From Spirochaetales bacterium (GTDB taxonomy: Bacteria; Spirochaetota; Spirochaetia; DAHUYW01), in contig DAHUYW010000034.1 of NCBI GenBank assembly GCA_027306915.1, positions 1 through 46,314 on the forward strand: a stretch of DNA of 46,314 nucleotides. Direction: 5' to 3'. This document shows, piece by piece, positions 1-7,747 of the stretch (position 1 is its first letter; every line of letters begins with the position of its first letter). The position numbers and the translations under genes are program-made. Below the pieces are notes generated by a model. It did no database searches, was not told the DNA's origin, and saw only the letters and a program-made list of their open reading frames with translations.

Positions 1-1
1 G

Positions 2-1927
2 CTCATTTATCGGGCCATCTCTTCGTGGTTCGTGAACATTCAGAAGATCAAGGACCGCATGATCGCCTCCAACGCCAAGATAAGCTGGATTCCGGAGCAC
101 TTGAAGGAGGGGCGTTTTGGGAACTGGCTCGAGGGCGCCCGCGACTGGGCGATATCCCGCAACCGCTACTGGGGGAACCCGATCCCTATCTGGCGCTGCG
201 ACACGTGCGGCGAGCTCGAGTGTCTCGGCTCGCGCGCTGAGCTCTACGAGAAGTCCGGGCAGCGCCCCGTCGATCTCCACAAGCACTTTGTCGATGAGAT
301 CACCTATCCTTGCGACAAATGCTCGGGGACAAAACGGCGCATCTCGGAGGTGCTCGACTGCTGGTTCGAATCGGGGGCGATGCCCTACGGCCAGAACCAC
401 TATCCGTTCGAGAACCGCGAGTACTTCGACAAGCACTATCCGGCGGAGTTCATCTGCGAGGGGCTCGATCAAACGCGGGGCTGGTTCTACACCCTCGTGA
501 TCCTCGCCGCGGCCCTCTTCGACTGTCCTCCCGCGATGAACATCGTCGTGAACGGCCTCGTCCTTGCCGAGGACGGAAAGAAGATGTCGAAGTCCGAGCG
601 GAACTACTCCGACCCCATGGAGGTGATGGAGCGCTTCGGAGCCGACGCCCTGCGCTTCTTTCTGATGAACGCCTCGGTGGTCCGGGCCGAGGACCTTCGC
701 TACTCCGACGAGGGAGTGAAAGAAGTGGTGAAGAACGTCATGATCCCCCTGTGGAACTCCTACAGCTTCTTCGTCACCTATGCCAACATCGACAAGATCA
801 TGCCGAGCGGCGCTCCCGTCCAACCGGGGAACCCCCTCGATTCGTGGATCCTCTCTGAGAGCGAGCGGCTCGTCGAGGAGGTGACCGGCGCCCTCGACCG
901 CTACGATCTCCAGCGAGCGTGCGCCCCGATCGTCTCCTTCATCGATCTTCTCAACAACTGGTACATCCGGCGCAGCCGCCGCCGCTTCTGGCGCTCGGAG
1001 AACGATCAGGACAAGCGGCAGGCTTATGAGACGCTGTACGGGGTGCTGCTCAAGCTGGTGAAGGTCGCTGCGCCGATCATCCCGTTCATGACCGAAGAGA
1101 TCTACCGCAACCTCCGCACCGAGGAGATGCCCGTTTCGGTACACCTCACCGACTACCCGGCGACAAGCGAGAGCCTTCGCAAGCCGGAGCTCGAGCTCAA
1201 GATGAAGGTGACCCGGCAGGCGGTGTCGATGGGAAGAGCCCTGCGCGCGATGCATCAGCTCAAGATTCGCCAGCCGCTTCCCTCCCTCTACCTTGTGACG
1301 ACCGAGCAGGAGGAGCGCAGGGTTCTGCGCGAGATGGAGGATATCATCCGCGAGGAGCTCAACGTCAAAGAGGTGGTCTTCCGCGAGAACGAAGAGGAGC
1401 TTGTCGAGTACCAGGCGAAGGCCAACTTTCGCACCCTCGGCAAGACCCTGGGCAAAAACATGAAAGCGGCGGCCGCGCGAATCGAGGCCCTCTCCATGGC
1501 CGAGATCCAGTCACTCATGGAGGGCGCCACCCTCTCCCTCGACACCGACTTCGGCCCTCTCGAGCTCACCCGCGAGAGCGTCATCGTTCAGCGCCAGGAG
1601 AAATCGCATTTGAAAGTGCTGAACGATGGGACGCTCACGGTCGCTCTCGATGCCGAGCTCACCGAAGAGCTCAAGGCGGAGGGGACCATCCGCGACATCA
1701 TTCGCAGCGTTCAGAATCTGCGCAAGGAGCGCGGGCTTGAGGTGACCGATCGAATCCACCTCTACCTCTTCGGGCCGGAGGAGGTCGAGGAGGCGGTGGA
1801 GGAATTCGAGGACTATCTGATGGAAGAGACCCTTGCCGTCTCATGGCGGTGGGAGCGGCTGCCCGACAGCCAGGCGATCCAGTGCGGGGGCGGCGCCTGC
1901 TATGCCTCCCTTGCAAAGGCCGAATAG
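2..1927 (+). CDS. ileS: isoleucyl-tRNA synthetase, 3' part (5' end outside window)
   Basis: This is the C-terminal part of a class Ia aminoacyl-tRNA synthetase that charges tRNA-Ile in the cytoplasm. The frame is already open at base 2 and reads LIYRAISSWFVNIQKIKDRM, typical IleRS, so the gene starts upstream. The signature KMSKS lies at 581-595 and is followed by the anticodon-binding helical domain (DSWILSESERLVEEV, NNWYIRRSRRRFW). Internal Cys pairs near 197-219 and 311-325 (CDTCGELEC, CDKCSG) look like zinc ligands. The layout resembles the eukaryote-like IleRS form known in spirochaetes; that assignment is from memory and would need a tree. The stop is one base before the next ATG, so the two genes are probably co-transcribed. 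Confidence 0.95.
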   Translation, partial: LIYRAISSWFVNIQKIKDRMIASNAKISWIPEHLKEGRFGNWLEGARDWAISRNRYWGNPIPIWRCDTCGELECLGSRAELYEKSGQRPVDLHKHFVDEITYPCDKCSGTKRRISEVLDCWFESGAMPYGQNHYPFENREYFDKHYPAEFICEGLDQTRGWFYTLVILAAALFDCPPAMNIVVNGLVLAEDGKKMSKSERNYSDPMEVMERFGADALRFFLMNASVVRAEDLRYSDEGVKEVVKNVMIPLWNSYSFFVTYANIDKIMPSGAPVQPGNPLDSWILSESERLVEEVTGALDRYDLQRACAPIVSFIDLLNNWYIRRSRRRFWRSENDQDKRQAYETLYGVLLKLVKVAAPIIPFMTEEIYRNLRTEEMPVSVHLTDYPATSESLRKPELELKMKVTRQAVSMGRALRAMHQLKIRQPLPSLYLVTTEQEERRVLREMEDIIREELNVKEVVFRENEEELVEYQAKANFRTLGKTLGKNMKAAAARIEALSMAEIQSLMEGATLSLDTDFGPLELTRESVIVQRQEKSHLKVLNDGTLTVALDAELTEELKAEGTIRDIIRSVQNLRKERGLEVTDRIHLYLFGPEEVEEAVEEFEDYLMEETLAVSWRWERLPDSQAIQCGGGACYASLAKAE

Positions 1928-1928
1928 C

Positions 1929-2969
1929 ATGAAAGGAGCCGACGCGCCGCCGAGCTTCGCGAGGCTGCTGCAAGCGCGGGGCAGATGGCACGCCACGCCC
2001 CTCTTGCGTCTTGCAGGCAAAAGTGCGGGCCCGCTCCTCGCGCTTCTCCTGGCTGCGGGCTGTGCGACGCTGCCGCCGCTCGTCGCCCCGCGCGAAGAAG
2101 GGTGGTACGGCGTGCTGCCCGCCGACGGCGAAGCCTATCTTTCGCTCGCGGTGGGTCTGAACCGTGCCCTGGTAAAGCACCTTCTTTCGGAGAGCGGTCT
2201 CTCTGAAGGGTCGATGCAAGAGGTGATCGACCGCACGGATCGGGTTGTATGGTGCGTCGGATCGGAGGTGTCGGCGCGCCCCGGTGCGCAGCCGCTCTTT
2301 GCCGCGGTCGCGTCCGGCTCCTACCCCAAGGGGCTGGTCGACCTGCGGCTGGGAGCGAGCGGGCAGTGGGCCCGCGTCGCGGCCCCCCTCTCCGGGAGCG
2401 CAGAGGGCAGGGCCCCGGTGAGGTGGTGGTGGCAGAACCGTAAGGACGGGCTCCAGTTCGTCCTTGCCAGCCGGTCGATCGCCTTCCTCTCGAACGGGGG
2501 CATGGGGGAGATCGTGGCGCGGCTCACGGGAACGGCCTCCCACGCCGTGCCGCAGGCAGTGCGCGAGCGCCTCGACACGGCCGATCTTGCGCTCTACTTC
2601 CCGCATCCCGAGAACCTGCTAGCGGCTTCCGCACCCTTCGGCGAGAATGTGCCGGTCGTGGGCTTCGTGGTCACCCTGAACCGGACGGCGGGCGAGGCTT
2701 CCGATTCGGATTGGGAGGCAGCAGGCTACTTGACGATGCGGAGCCCGCGCGACGCTCGCGTGTTCGCCGTGGCGCTCAAGCTCCTCATCGCCTCGCAGGG
2801 GATGGGGGAAAGCGCGCTGTACGGGATTCCGCTTCCCATCGCGAGGGCGCGGGTGGCCACAAGCGGGCCGACCATCGTGATCTCAAACATGCGGATTGAT
2901 CGCGATCGGCTCGGCGAGCTGCTCGCAGGTTTTGTGAGCAAGATGCACCTGGCGGGGGTTGCTTCATGA
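1929..2969 (+). CDS. hypothetical lipoprotein
   Basis: Predicted 346-aa exported protein of unknown function. A hydrophobic segment LLALLLAAGC ends in Cys45 and fits a spirochaete lipobox, so the mature protein is probably lipid-anchored. The N-region before it is unusually long (about 33 residues), but no better in-frame start was found. The mature part carries no motif I recognise; it is a soluble alpha/beta-looking sequence with several Gly/Ala-rich stretches. The start follows the ileS stop by one base, and its stop overlaps the hisH start as ATGA, so it sits inside an ileS-lipoprotein-hisH-hisF run. That placement does not imply a role in histidine synthesis. Confidence 0.75.
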   Translation: MKGADAPPSFARLLQARGRWHATPLLRLAGKSAGPLLALLLAAGCATLPPLVAPREEGWYGVLPADGEAYLSLAVGLNRALVKHLLSESGLSEGSMQEVIDRTDRVVWCVGSEVSARPGAQPLFAAVASGSYPKGLVDLRLGASGQWARVAAPLSGSAEGRAPVRWWWQNRKDGLQFVLASRSIAFLSNGGMGEIVARLTGTASHAVPQAVRERLDTADLALYFPHPENLLAASAPFGENVPVVGFVVTLNRTAGEASDSDWEAAGYLTMRSPRDARVFAVALKLLIASQGMGESALYGIPLPIARARVATSGPTIVISNMRIDRDRLGELLAGFVSKMHLAGVAS

Positions 2970-3577
2970 CGATTGGATTGATCGATTACAAAGCGGGAAA
3001 TCGCAAGAGCGTCGAGAACGCCCTGAAGTATTTGCGGGTTGCCTTTCGCGTCGTCGAGCGGCCCGAGGAGCTTTCGCTCGTCGACAAGATCATCTTCCCC
3101 GGTGTCGGCGAGGCGAGAGCCGCGATGGAGGTTCTCGCCGAGCGTGGTCTCGACCAGGGTCTCCGCGAAGCCGCAGGCTCCGGGGTGCCGCTCCTCGGGA
3201 TCTGCATCGGCTGCCAGCTCTTTCTCGATCGCTCGGAGGAGCGCGATGCGGTTTGTCTCGGCATAGTTGCCGGTACCACTCGGCGCTTTCCGGCCTCCAT
3301 CGGCCTGAAGATACCCCAGATCGGCTGGAACCAGGTTTTCCACCGGGGGCGGCACCGCCTCTTCGAAGGGATACCTGATGGGGGCTCCTTCTATTTCGAT
3401 CACTCCTACTATCCGGATCCAGCGGACCACGGAATGGAGGTCGGGCAGACCGAGTACGGGCTTTCCTTTGCATCGGCCTACGCTCGCGGCAACGTCGTTG
3501 CCGTCCAGTTTCATCCGGAGAAGTCGGGTCCCTACGGCTTGCGCCTTCTCGCCAACTTCGCCTCGAAGGGGGATTGA
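2966..3577 (+). CDS. hisH: imidazole glycerol phosphate synthase, glutaminase subunit
   Basis: Class I glutamine amidotransferase, 203 aa, that releases ammonia from glutamine and channels it to HisF in the histidine pathway. The nucleophile is Cys80 in GICIG, and His183 and Glu185 in VQFHPEKSG complete the triad. An oxyanion-region motif ([10 protein letters not shown]) and the SFYFDHSYY segment also match HisH. The start overlaps the preceding stop (ATGA), and hisF begins 3 bases after the stop, which suits a stoichiometric heterodimer. No hisA or other his gene is visible nearby. The sequence looks like the histidine-pathway form, not the sugar-amidating paralogue. Confidence 0.95.
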   Translation: MTIGLIDYKAGNRKSVENALKYLRVAFRVVERPEELSLVDKIIFPGVGEARAAMEVLAERGLDQGLREAAGSGVPLLGICIGCQLFLDRSEERDAVCLGIVAGTTRRFPASIGLKIPQIGWNQVFHRGRHRLFEGIPDGGSFYFDHSYYPDPADHGMEVGQTEYGLSFASAYARGNVVAVQFHPEKSGPYGLRLLANFASKGD

Positions 3578-3579
3578 GG

Positions 3580-4374
3580 ATGTTTTCGAAGCGCATCGTG
3601 GTCTGTCTCGATGTCCGTGACGGGAAGACCACCAAGGGGGTCCGTTTCAAGGAGAATGTCGACGTAGGCGATCCGATCGAGATGGCGGCCGAATATTACC
3701 GGCAAGGCGTCGACGAGCTTGTCTTTTATGACATCACCGCTTCCGCCGAAGGGCGTGGCATCACGATCGATATGGTTCGCCGGGTCGCCGAGCGAATCTT
3801 CGTCCCGTTTTCGGTTGGTGGGGGAATCGGGAGCGTCGACGACATGCGGAGCGTTCTTCTCGCCGGAGCGGAGAAGGTGAGTGTAAACAGCCAGGCGGTT
3901 CGCAATCCCTCGATTATCTCGCAGGGAGCGGCTCTCTTCGGCTCGCAGGCCATCGTCCTCGGGATGGATGTGCTCCGCGACGCGGCGATGGCCTGCGGGT
4001 ATCGGGTGGTGATAAACGGCGGCCGCACCGCGACCGACCTCGACGCCCTGCAGTGGGCGCAGCAGGCTGAGAGCCTTGGGGCCGGCGAGATCGTGCTGAA
4101 CTCGATAGACGCCGACGGTACCCGCGAGGGATACGAGCTTATCGTGACCAAGCTCATCTCCAGCTCGGTGGGCATTCCTGTCGTCGCCTCCGGCGGGGCC
4201 GGGCGCCCGGAGCATCTTGCAGCGGTCCTCACCGAGGGACGCGCCGACGCCGCCCTCATTGCTTCCATGGTCCACCTCGAGGGGTACTCGGTGGGCGGGC
4301 TCAAGCGTTACCTCAAAAGGCACGGGGTGAGCGTTCGCATGGATGGCATCGATGAAGAGGGTGAAGAAATCTAG
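3580..4374 (+). CDS. hisF: imidazole glycerol phosphate synthase, cyclase subunit
   Basis: TIM-barrel cyclase, 264 aa, that uses HisH-derived ammonia to convert PRFAR into imidazole glycerol phosphate and AICAR. Catalytic Asp11 (CLDVRDG) and Asp130 (LGMDV) fall at exactly the canonical positions when the ATG at 3580 is used, which is why that start was preferred to the TTG at 3574. Phosphate-binding loops are visible as FSVGGGIG (78-84) and VASGGAG. The segment [14 protein letters not shown] is a standard HisF signature. It is the last gene of the hisHF pair; a new promoter follows at 4391-4420. Confidence 0.95.
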   Translation: MFSKRIVVCLDVRDGKTTKGVRFKENVDVGDPIEMAAEYYRQGVDELVFYDITASAEGRGITIDMVRRVAERIFVPFSVGGGIGSVDDMRSVLLAGAEKVSVNSQAVRNPSIISQGAALFGSQAIVLGMDVLRDAAMACGYRVVINGGRTATDLDALQWAQQAESLGAGEIVLNSIDADGTREGYELIVTKLISSSVGIPVVASGGAGRPEHLAAVLTEGRADAALIASMVHLEGYSVGGLKRYLKRHGVSVRMDGIDEEGEEI

Positions 4375-4390
4375 TTCAAGTCCGGGCGGC

Positions 4391-4420
4391 TTGCCGGGCG
4401 CATATCGGTTTCGCTATATT
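4391..4420 (+). promoter_or_regulatory. promoter for the FmdB-type gene
   Basis: TTGCCG (4391-4396), 18-base spacer, TATATT (4415-4420). It predicts a leader of about 40 bases that carries an AGAGGT Shine-Dalgarno at 4455-4460, seven bases before the ATG at 4468. Confidence 0.5.
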
Positions 4421-4467
4421 TGTGACTGGTGAATTCCAGTAGGACCTTCTCCATAGAGGTAATCGAA

Positions 4468-4791
4468 ATGCCCAGTTATGATTACGAGTGCAAGGCTTGC
4501 GGCTACCGATTTGAGGCCTTTCAGCAGATGTCAGACGCCCCTCTTTCGCGGTGCCCCGAGTGCGGAAAGCTCGAAGTCCGAAGGCTCATCGGGGGCGGGT
4601 TGGGAGTCATTTTTAAGGGAAGCGGATTCTATACAACCGATAATCCGAGATCAGGCGGAAACGGCTCCAAGAGCTCGGTTTCCAAGGATAAAAGCTCCTC
4701 AAGCACGCCCTCCGACAATGGGAAGGGAAAGAGCGAGGGCAAGGATTCAAGCTCGCCTTCCGGGCCGAAGAAAGAGCCGGTTGGAACCTAG
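4468..4791 (+). CDS. FmdB-family zinc-ribbon protein
   Basis: Small 107-aa protein of the FmdB regulatory-protein family, whose molecular role is not firmly known. The N-terminus MPSYDYECKACG and the CxxC pairs CKAC and CPEC form the zinc ribbon, followed by the usual RRLIGGG-FKGSGFY segment. The C-terminal half is a low-complexity Ser/Gly/Lys tail, common in this family. ATG 4468 was chosen over the upstream start at 4429 because it gives the family N-terminus and has a well-spaced SD. Its last 45 bases overlap the 3' end of the convergent thiI gene. Confidence 0.88.
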   Translation: MPSYDYECKACGYRFEAFQQMSDAPLSRCPECGKLEVRRLIGGGLGVIFKGSGFYTTDNPRSGGNGSKSSVSKDKSSSSTPSDNGKGKSEGKDSSSPSGPKKEPVGT

Positions 4792-6075
4792 CCGGCCCCT
4801 GTCCGTGGGCTCTCTGCGCGCCGGCGCAAGGCGACTCACAGCTCCCTCGACGGGCGGCGTCGCCTGCTCGGGTGGCCCGCCCTCATCCAGCGCGCTTGAG
4901 CTCGCCGCGAAAAAGCTGCGCTCGGCCCTTTCGGCCGCGTCGGCAAGAAGCGGCTCGATCTCAAGACGGCCGAAGGAGTCCCGCATCCGCACAAACTCGG
5001 GACGGATGAGGGGATGCTTGGGCGCAAAGAGGGCGCAGCAGTCGTCATAGGGGAGAATCGATGTCTCGAAGGTCCCAATCCGGCGGGCGATCGCGATGAT
5101 CTCCTCCTTATCAAAACCGATGAGAGGCCGAAAGACCGGAAGGCTCGTCACGCTGCCCGTGAAGTGGATGCTCTCCGGGGTCTGACTTGCTACCTGGCTG
5201 AGCGCTTCTCCCGTCACCAGGCTCCCGGCTCGTCTTCGCTCGGCCAGGTTCTCAGCTATCTTCATCATGCAGGCTCTCATGAGCAGGGTCGTTTCCTCTG
5301 GAGGGGCCCGCTTGCGAATGCGCATCTGGCACTCGGTGAAGGGTACGACCAGGAGGTTGATCCCTCCGAGGTAGGGAGCGAGGATGCGCGCAAGCGCCTT
5401 CACCTTGTCCTCGGCCTGAGTCGAGGTGTAGGGGTAGGTGTGGAAGTAGACGGCGTCGAGATGGAGCCCTCGCTTCGCCATCAGGTAGCCGGCAACCGGG
5501 GAGTCGATCCCGCCTGAGAGGAGGAGCATCCCGCGCCCGGCACAGCCTACCGGCAGCCCGCCAGGCCCCTCCCTGCGGTCGATGTAGAGAAAGGCCTTCT
5601 CGCGAATCTCGACGTTCAAGATCCACCGTGGCTGATGGACGTCGACGGAGAGCGTAGGGAATCGGTCGAGGATGTGGCGACCGAGAAGGCTGGCAAGCTC
5701 GTAGGAGCGAAAAGGGAAGCTCTTGTCCGAGCGCCGCGCCTCAACCTTGAAGCTCTGTGCGAGGAGCTCGGGCTCGATTGCGCCGGTGAGCTCGAGCGCT
5801 GCCGCCTTGATCTCCTCGATTTCCTTTGCTGTCCGCAGGGTGGGCGAGTAACTGGTGATCCCAAAGGTGGTGGAGAGAACCTCGCGAACCGCCCGATCCG
5901 CGCTTTGCGGGGCGCGCAGCGTGAATCGACCGCTGCCGCCGGTAACGGCGCCGACGCCCTTGAGCTTGCGGCGGATATTCTGACGCAGCTTGGCCTCGAA
6001 ATAAGCCCGATTCTCGCCCTTCAGGGCGATCTCGCCCACCTTGATGAGGTAGAGGCTCTCGCTGACTCCTTCCAC
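4747..6075 (-). CDS. thiI: tRNA 4-thiouridine synthetase, no rhodanese domain
   Basis: ThiI adenylates U8 of tRNA and inserts sulfur, giving s4U; in some bacteria it also supports thiazole synthesis. This 442-aa protein has an N-terminal ferredoxin-like/THUMP region (about 1-165), then the PP-loop ATPase with SGGIDS at 187-192. The Cys pair in YDDCCALFAPKHP (346-347) lies close to Cys344 of the E. coli enzyme. There is no C-terminal rhodanese domain, so sulfur must come directly from a partner; the cysteine desulfurase gene lies 9 bases upstream on the same strand. The last 55 or so residues are Pro/Arg-rich and run into the convergent FmdB gene. The start is GTG at 6075, giving the family motif YLIKVGEIALKGENR. 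Confidence 0.93.
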   Translation of the reverse strand: MEGVSESLYLIKVGEIALKGENRAYFEAKLRQNIRRKLKGVGAVTGGSGRFTLRAPQSADRAVREVLSTTFGITSYSPTLRTAKEIEEIKAAALELTGAIEPELLAQSFKVEARRSDKSFPFRSYELASLLGRHILDRFPTLSVDVHQPRWILNVEIREKAFLYIDRREGPGGLPVGCAGRGMLLLSGGIDSPVAGYLMAKRGLHLDAVYFHTYPYTSTQAEDKVKALARILAPYLGGINLLVVPFTECQMRIRKRAPPEETTLLMRACMMKIAENLAERRRAGSLVTGEALSQVASQTPESIHFTGSVTSLPVFRPLIGFDKEEIIAIARRIGTFETSILPYDDCCALFAPKHPLIRPEFVRMRDSFGRLEIEPLLADAAERAERSFFAASSSALDEGGPPEQATPPVEGAVSRLAPARREPTDRGRLGSNRLFLRPGRRA

Positions 6076-6084
6076 GTTACAGTC

Positions 6085-7263
6085 CTATCGCCGGGCGGCC
6101 GCCGGCAGGCTTGCCACGGCCCTCGCGAGTTCGGCGCAAAAGGCCTCGATATCGGCGCGGGAGGTCGTATAGCCGATCGAGATCCTAATCGCGGAAAAGG
6201 CGAGGTCGTGATCCACCCCCATGGCCGAGAGAACCCGCAGGTGCTTCTGCTTGCGGGTCGAGCACGCCGAACCGGTGGAGATCGCGTATCCCCGGTCGCT
6301 TAGGAGTCGCACGAGGACCTCGCCGGGCATGGGAGGAAAGGCCACATTGAGAATGAAGGGCGAATAGCGATCGGGCACGCTCTCGACCTCCTCGGGTATG
6401 AAGCGATGCTCTTCGATCGAGCGGATTCGCTCGATGAGCAGCCTCTTGAGTCCGGCCGCGGAGTCGCGTGCTCTTGCGCCGGCGGCCCCAAGTGAGGCGT
6501 GGCGCTCGATCGCGAGGGCGGTCGCGCAGATGGCAGGCAGGTTTTCGGTTCCCGGCCGAAGGTCAAGCTCCTGGCCTCCCCCGCGGTAGAGGGGGGCAAG
6601 CGGACGCTTCAGATAGAGGAGCCCGCAACCGCGCGGCGCTCCAAGCTTGTGCCCGCTGAAGGAGGCCGAATCGACGCCGAGCGCGCCGCAGTCGACGGGC
6701 ATCTTTCCCAGGGCCTGGACGCAGTCGCAGTGAAGGTGAATCGGCCGTCCCCCCCTGCGCTCCGTCTCGGCGAGGAGGGCCGCCACCTCGCTCACCGGTT
6801 GGATCGCTCCGGTTTCGTTGTTGACGTACATGAGCGCCACGAGAAGGGTCGCGTCGTCGACCGCCTGAATGAGGCGCTCCGGCGAGACGATTCCGTTCCG
6901 CTCGGCCGGGACGAAACGAACCGTGAAGCCCATCTCAGCGAGAAGGCGTGCTGGCTCATAGACCGAAGGGTGCTCGATGCCGGAGATTATCACGCTTCCC
7001 GTCCGCTTGCGCAGCAGGAGCGAGAGCAGGACGATGTTGTTCGATTCGGTCCCGCACGAGGTGAAGATCACCTGCTCAGGCCGCGCTCCGAGAAGGCGGG
7101 CCGACCGAGCTCTCGCCGATTGAAGCAGCTCGCGCGCGGCTCGGCCGGCCATGTGCTCCGAAGACGGGTTTCCGTATGTGCCGGCAGCAACCCTCGCGTA
7201 CTCCTCAATCGTCTCGGGGTCCGGTGGGGCGGTCGCCGCCCAGTCCAGGTAGATGATCGACAT
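6085..7263 (-). CDS. cysteine desulfurase (NifS/IscS type), likely partner of ThiI
   Basis: PLP enzyme, 392 aa, that removes sulfur from cysteine to form a protein persulfide. The N-terminus IIYLDWAATAPPDP is diagnostic. PLP-binding residues include His98 (GIEHPSV), Asp180 and Gln183 (HCDCVQA), and the Schiff-base Lys206 (SGHKLG). The persulfide Cys334 lies in the loop TGSACSTRKQKH. It is the first gene of a two-gene unit with thiI, an arrangement known from other bacteria in which a dedicated desulfurase feeds tRNA thiolation. Its promoter predicts a nearly leaderless message. The divergent ArsR-like gene across 88 bases could regulate it. Confidence 0.93.
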   Translation of the reverse strand: MSIIYLDWAATAPPDPETIEEYARVAAGTYGNPSSEHMAGRAARELLQSARARSARLLGARPEQVIFTSCGTESNNIVLLSLLLRKRTGSVIISGIEHPSVYEPARLLAEMGFTVRFVPAERNGIVSPERLIQAVDDATLLVALMYVNNETGAIQPVSEVAALLAETERRGGRPIHLHCDCVQALGKMPVDCGALGVDSASFSGHKLGAPRGCGLLYLKRPLAPLYRGGGQELDLRPGTENLPAICATALAIERHASLGAAGARARDSAAGLKRLLIERIRSIEEHRFIPEEVESVPDRYSPFILNVAFPPMPGEVLVRLLSDRGYAISTGSACSTRKQKHLRVLSAMGVDHDLAFSAIRISIGYTTSRADIEAFCAELARAVASLPAAARR

Positions 7264-7351
7264 GGATAGGCCACTATAGGCGGTTGTGACCGTTTCTTCA
7301 AGCGGGAGCGCAATTCTTGAACCGACGGCGAAAATGCAGTATTATTCTCCC
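7264..7351. promoter_or_regulatory. divergent promoter region, desulfurase/ArsR regulator
   Basis: Minus strand: TTGAAG (7296-7301), 17-base spacer, TATAGT (7273-7278), ending 9 bases before the desulfurase ATG. Plus strand: TTGAAC (7317-7322), 17-base spacer, TATTAT (7340-7345), ending 6 bases before ATG 7352. The two -35 boxes form an inverted repeat TTCAAG (7297-7302) / CTTGAA (7316-7321), a possible operator that would block both promoters. Confidence 0.6.
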
Positions 7352-7699
7352 ATGGACTTCGTGATGAAGCTCGCAGAAAGCTCCTGCTCGGAGGAGGAGC
7401 TCGAATCCTACGCCGAGCGCCTTAAGGTCTGCGGTCACCCCATCAGGCTCAAGATCCTCTGCCTCATCGACAAGGGAGACGCCTGCGTGAGCGAGCTTTG
7501 GAAGTGCCTGAACCAGGCCCAGCCCGTCATTTCCCAGCATCTCGCGATCCTGAAAGACAAGGGGATCGTCACCTCGGAGATAAAGGGAAACAAGCGCATC
7601 TACTCGATCGTCGACCCGTTTGTCAGAGGCATCGTGCGCTCACTCGACAACGGGCTTGCGCAGCCCGAGAACGCCGCGATCGGCTCTTCCCGCATCTAG
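7352..7699 (+). CDS. ArsR-family winged-helix transcriptional regulator
   Basis: DNA-binding regulator of 115 aa from ATG 7352. The winged helix is clear: YAERLKVCGHPIRLKILCLI, then the recognition helix in QAQPVISQHLAILKDKGIV and the wing KGNKRIYSIVD. Cys residues in DACVSELWKC and the nearby KVCG could sense a metal, a persulfide or redox state, but this is inference. Earlier starts at 7334 (ATG) and 7286 (GTG) exist. ATG 7352 is preferred because a good promoter ends 6 bases before it and no SD is visible, implying a leaderless mRNA. The divergent desulfurase-thiI operon makes a role in sulfur or metal homeostasis plausible. Confidence 0.85.
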   Translation: MDFVMKLAESSCSEEELESYAERLKVCGHPIRLKILCLIDKGDACVSELWKCLNQAQPVISQHLAILKDKGIVTSEIKGNKRIYSIVDPFVRGIVRSLDNGLAQPENAAIGSSRI

Positions 7700-7747
7700 C
7701 CCGTATCTTTCAAGAGCCTCAACGGAGCTCTCCTGCAGCGACCTCCT

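Noticed and set aside
2966..4374. HisH-HisF as a sugar-amidating (surface polysaccharide) pair
   Set aside because: HisF has both catalytic Asp residues and the canonical histidine-pathway motifs; no sugar genes are adjacent.
7700..7747. Possible terminator between the ArsR and SLBB genes
   Set aside because: Only a 5-bp stem with a 9-base loop and no T-run.
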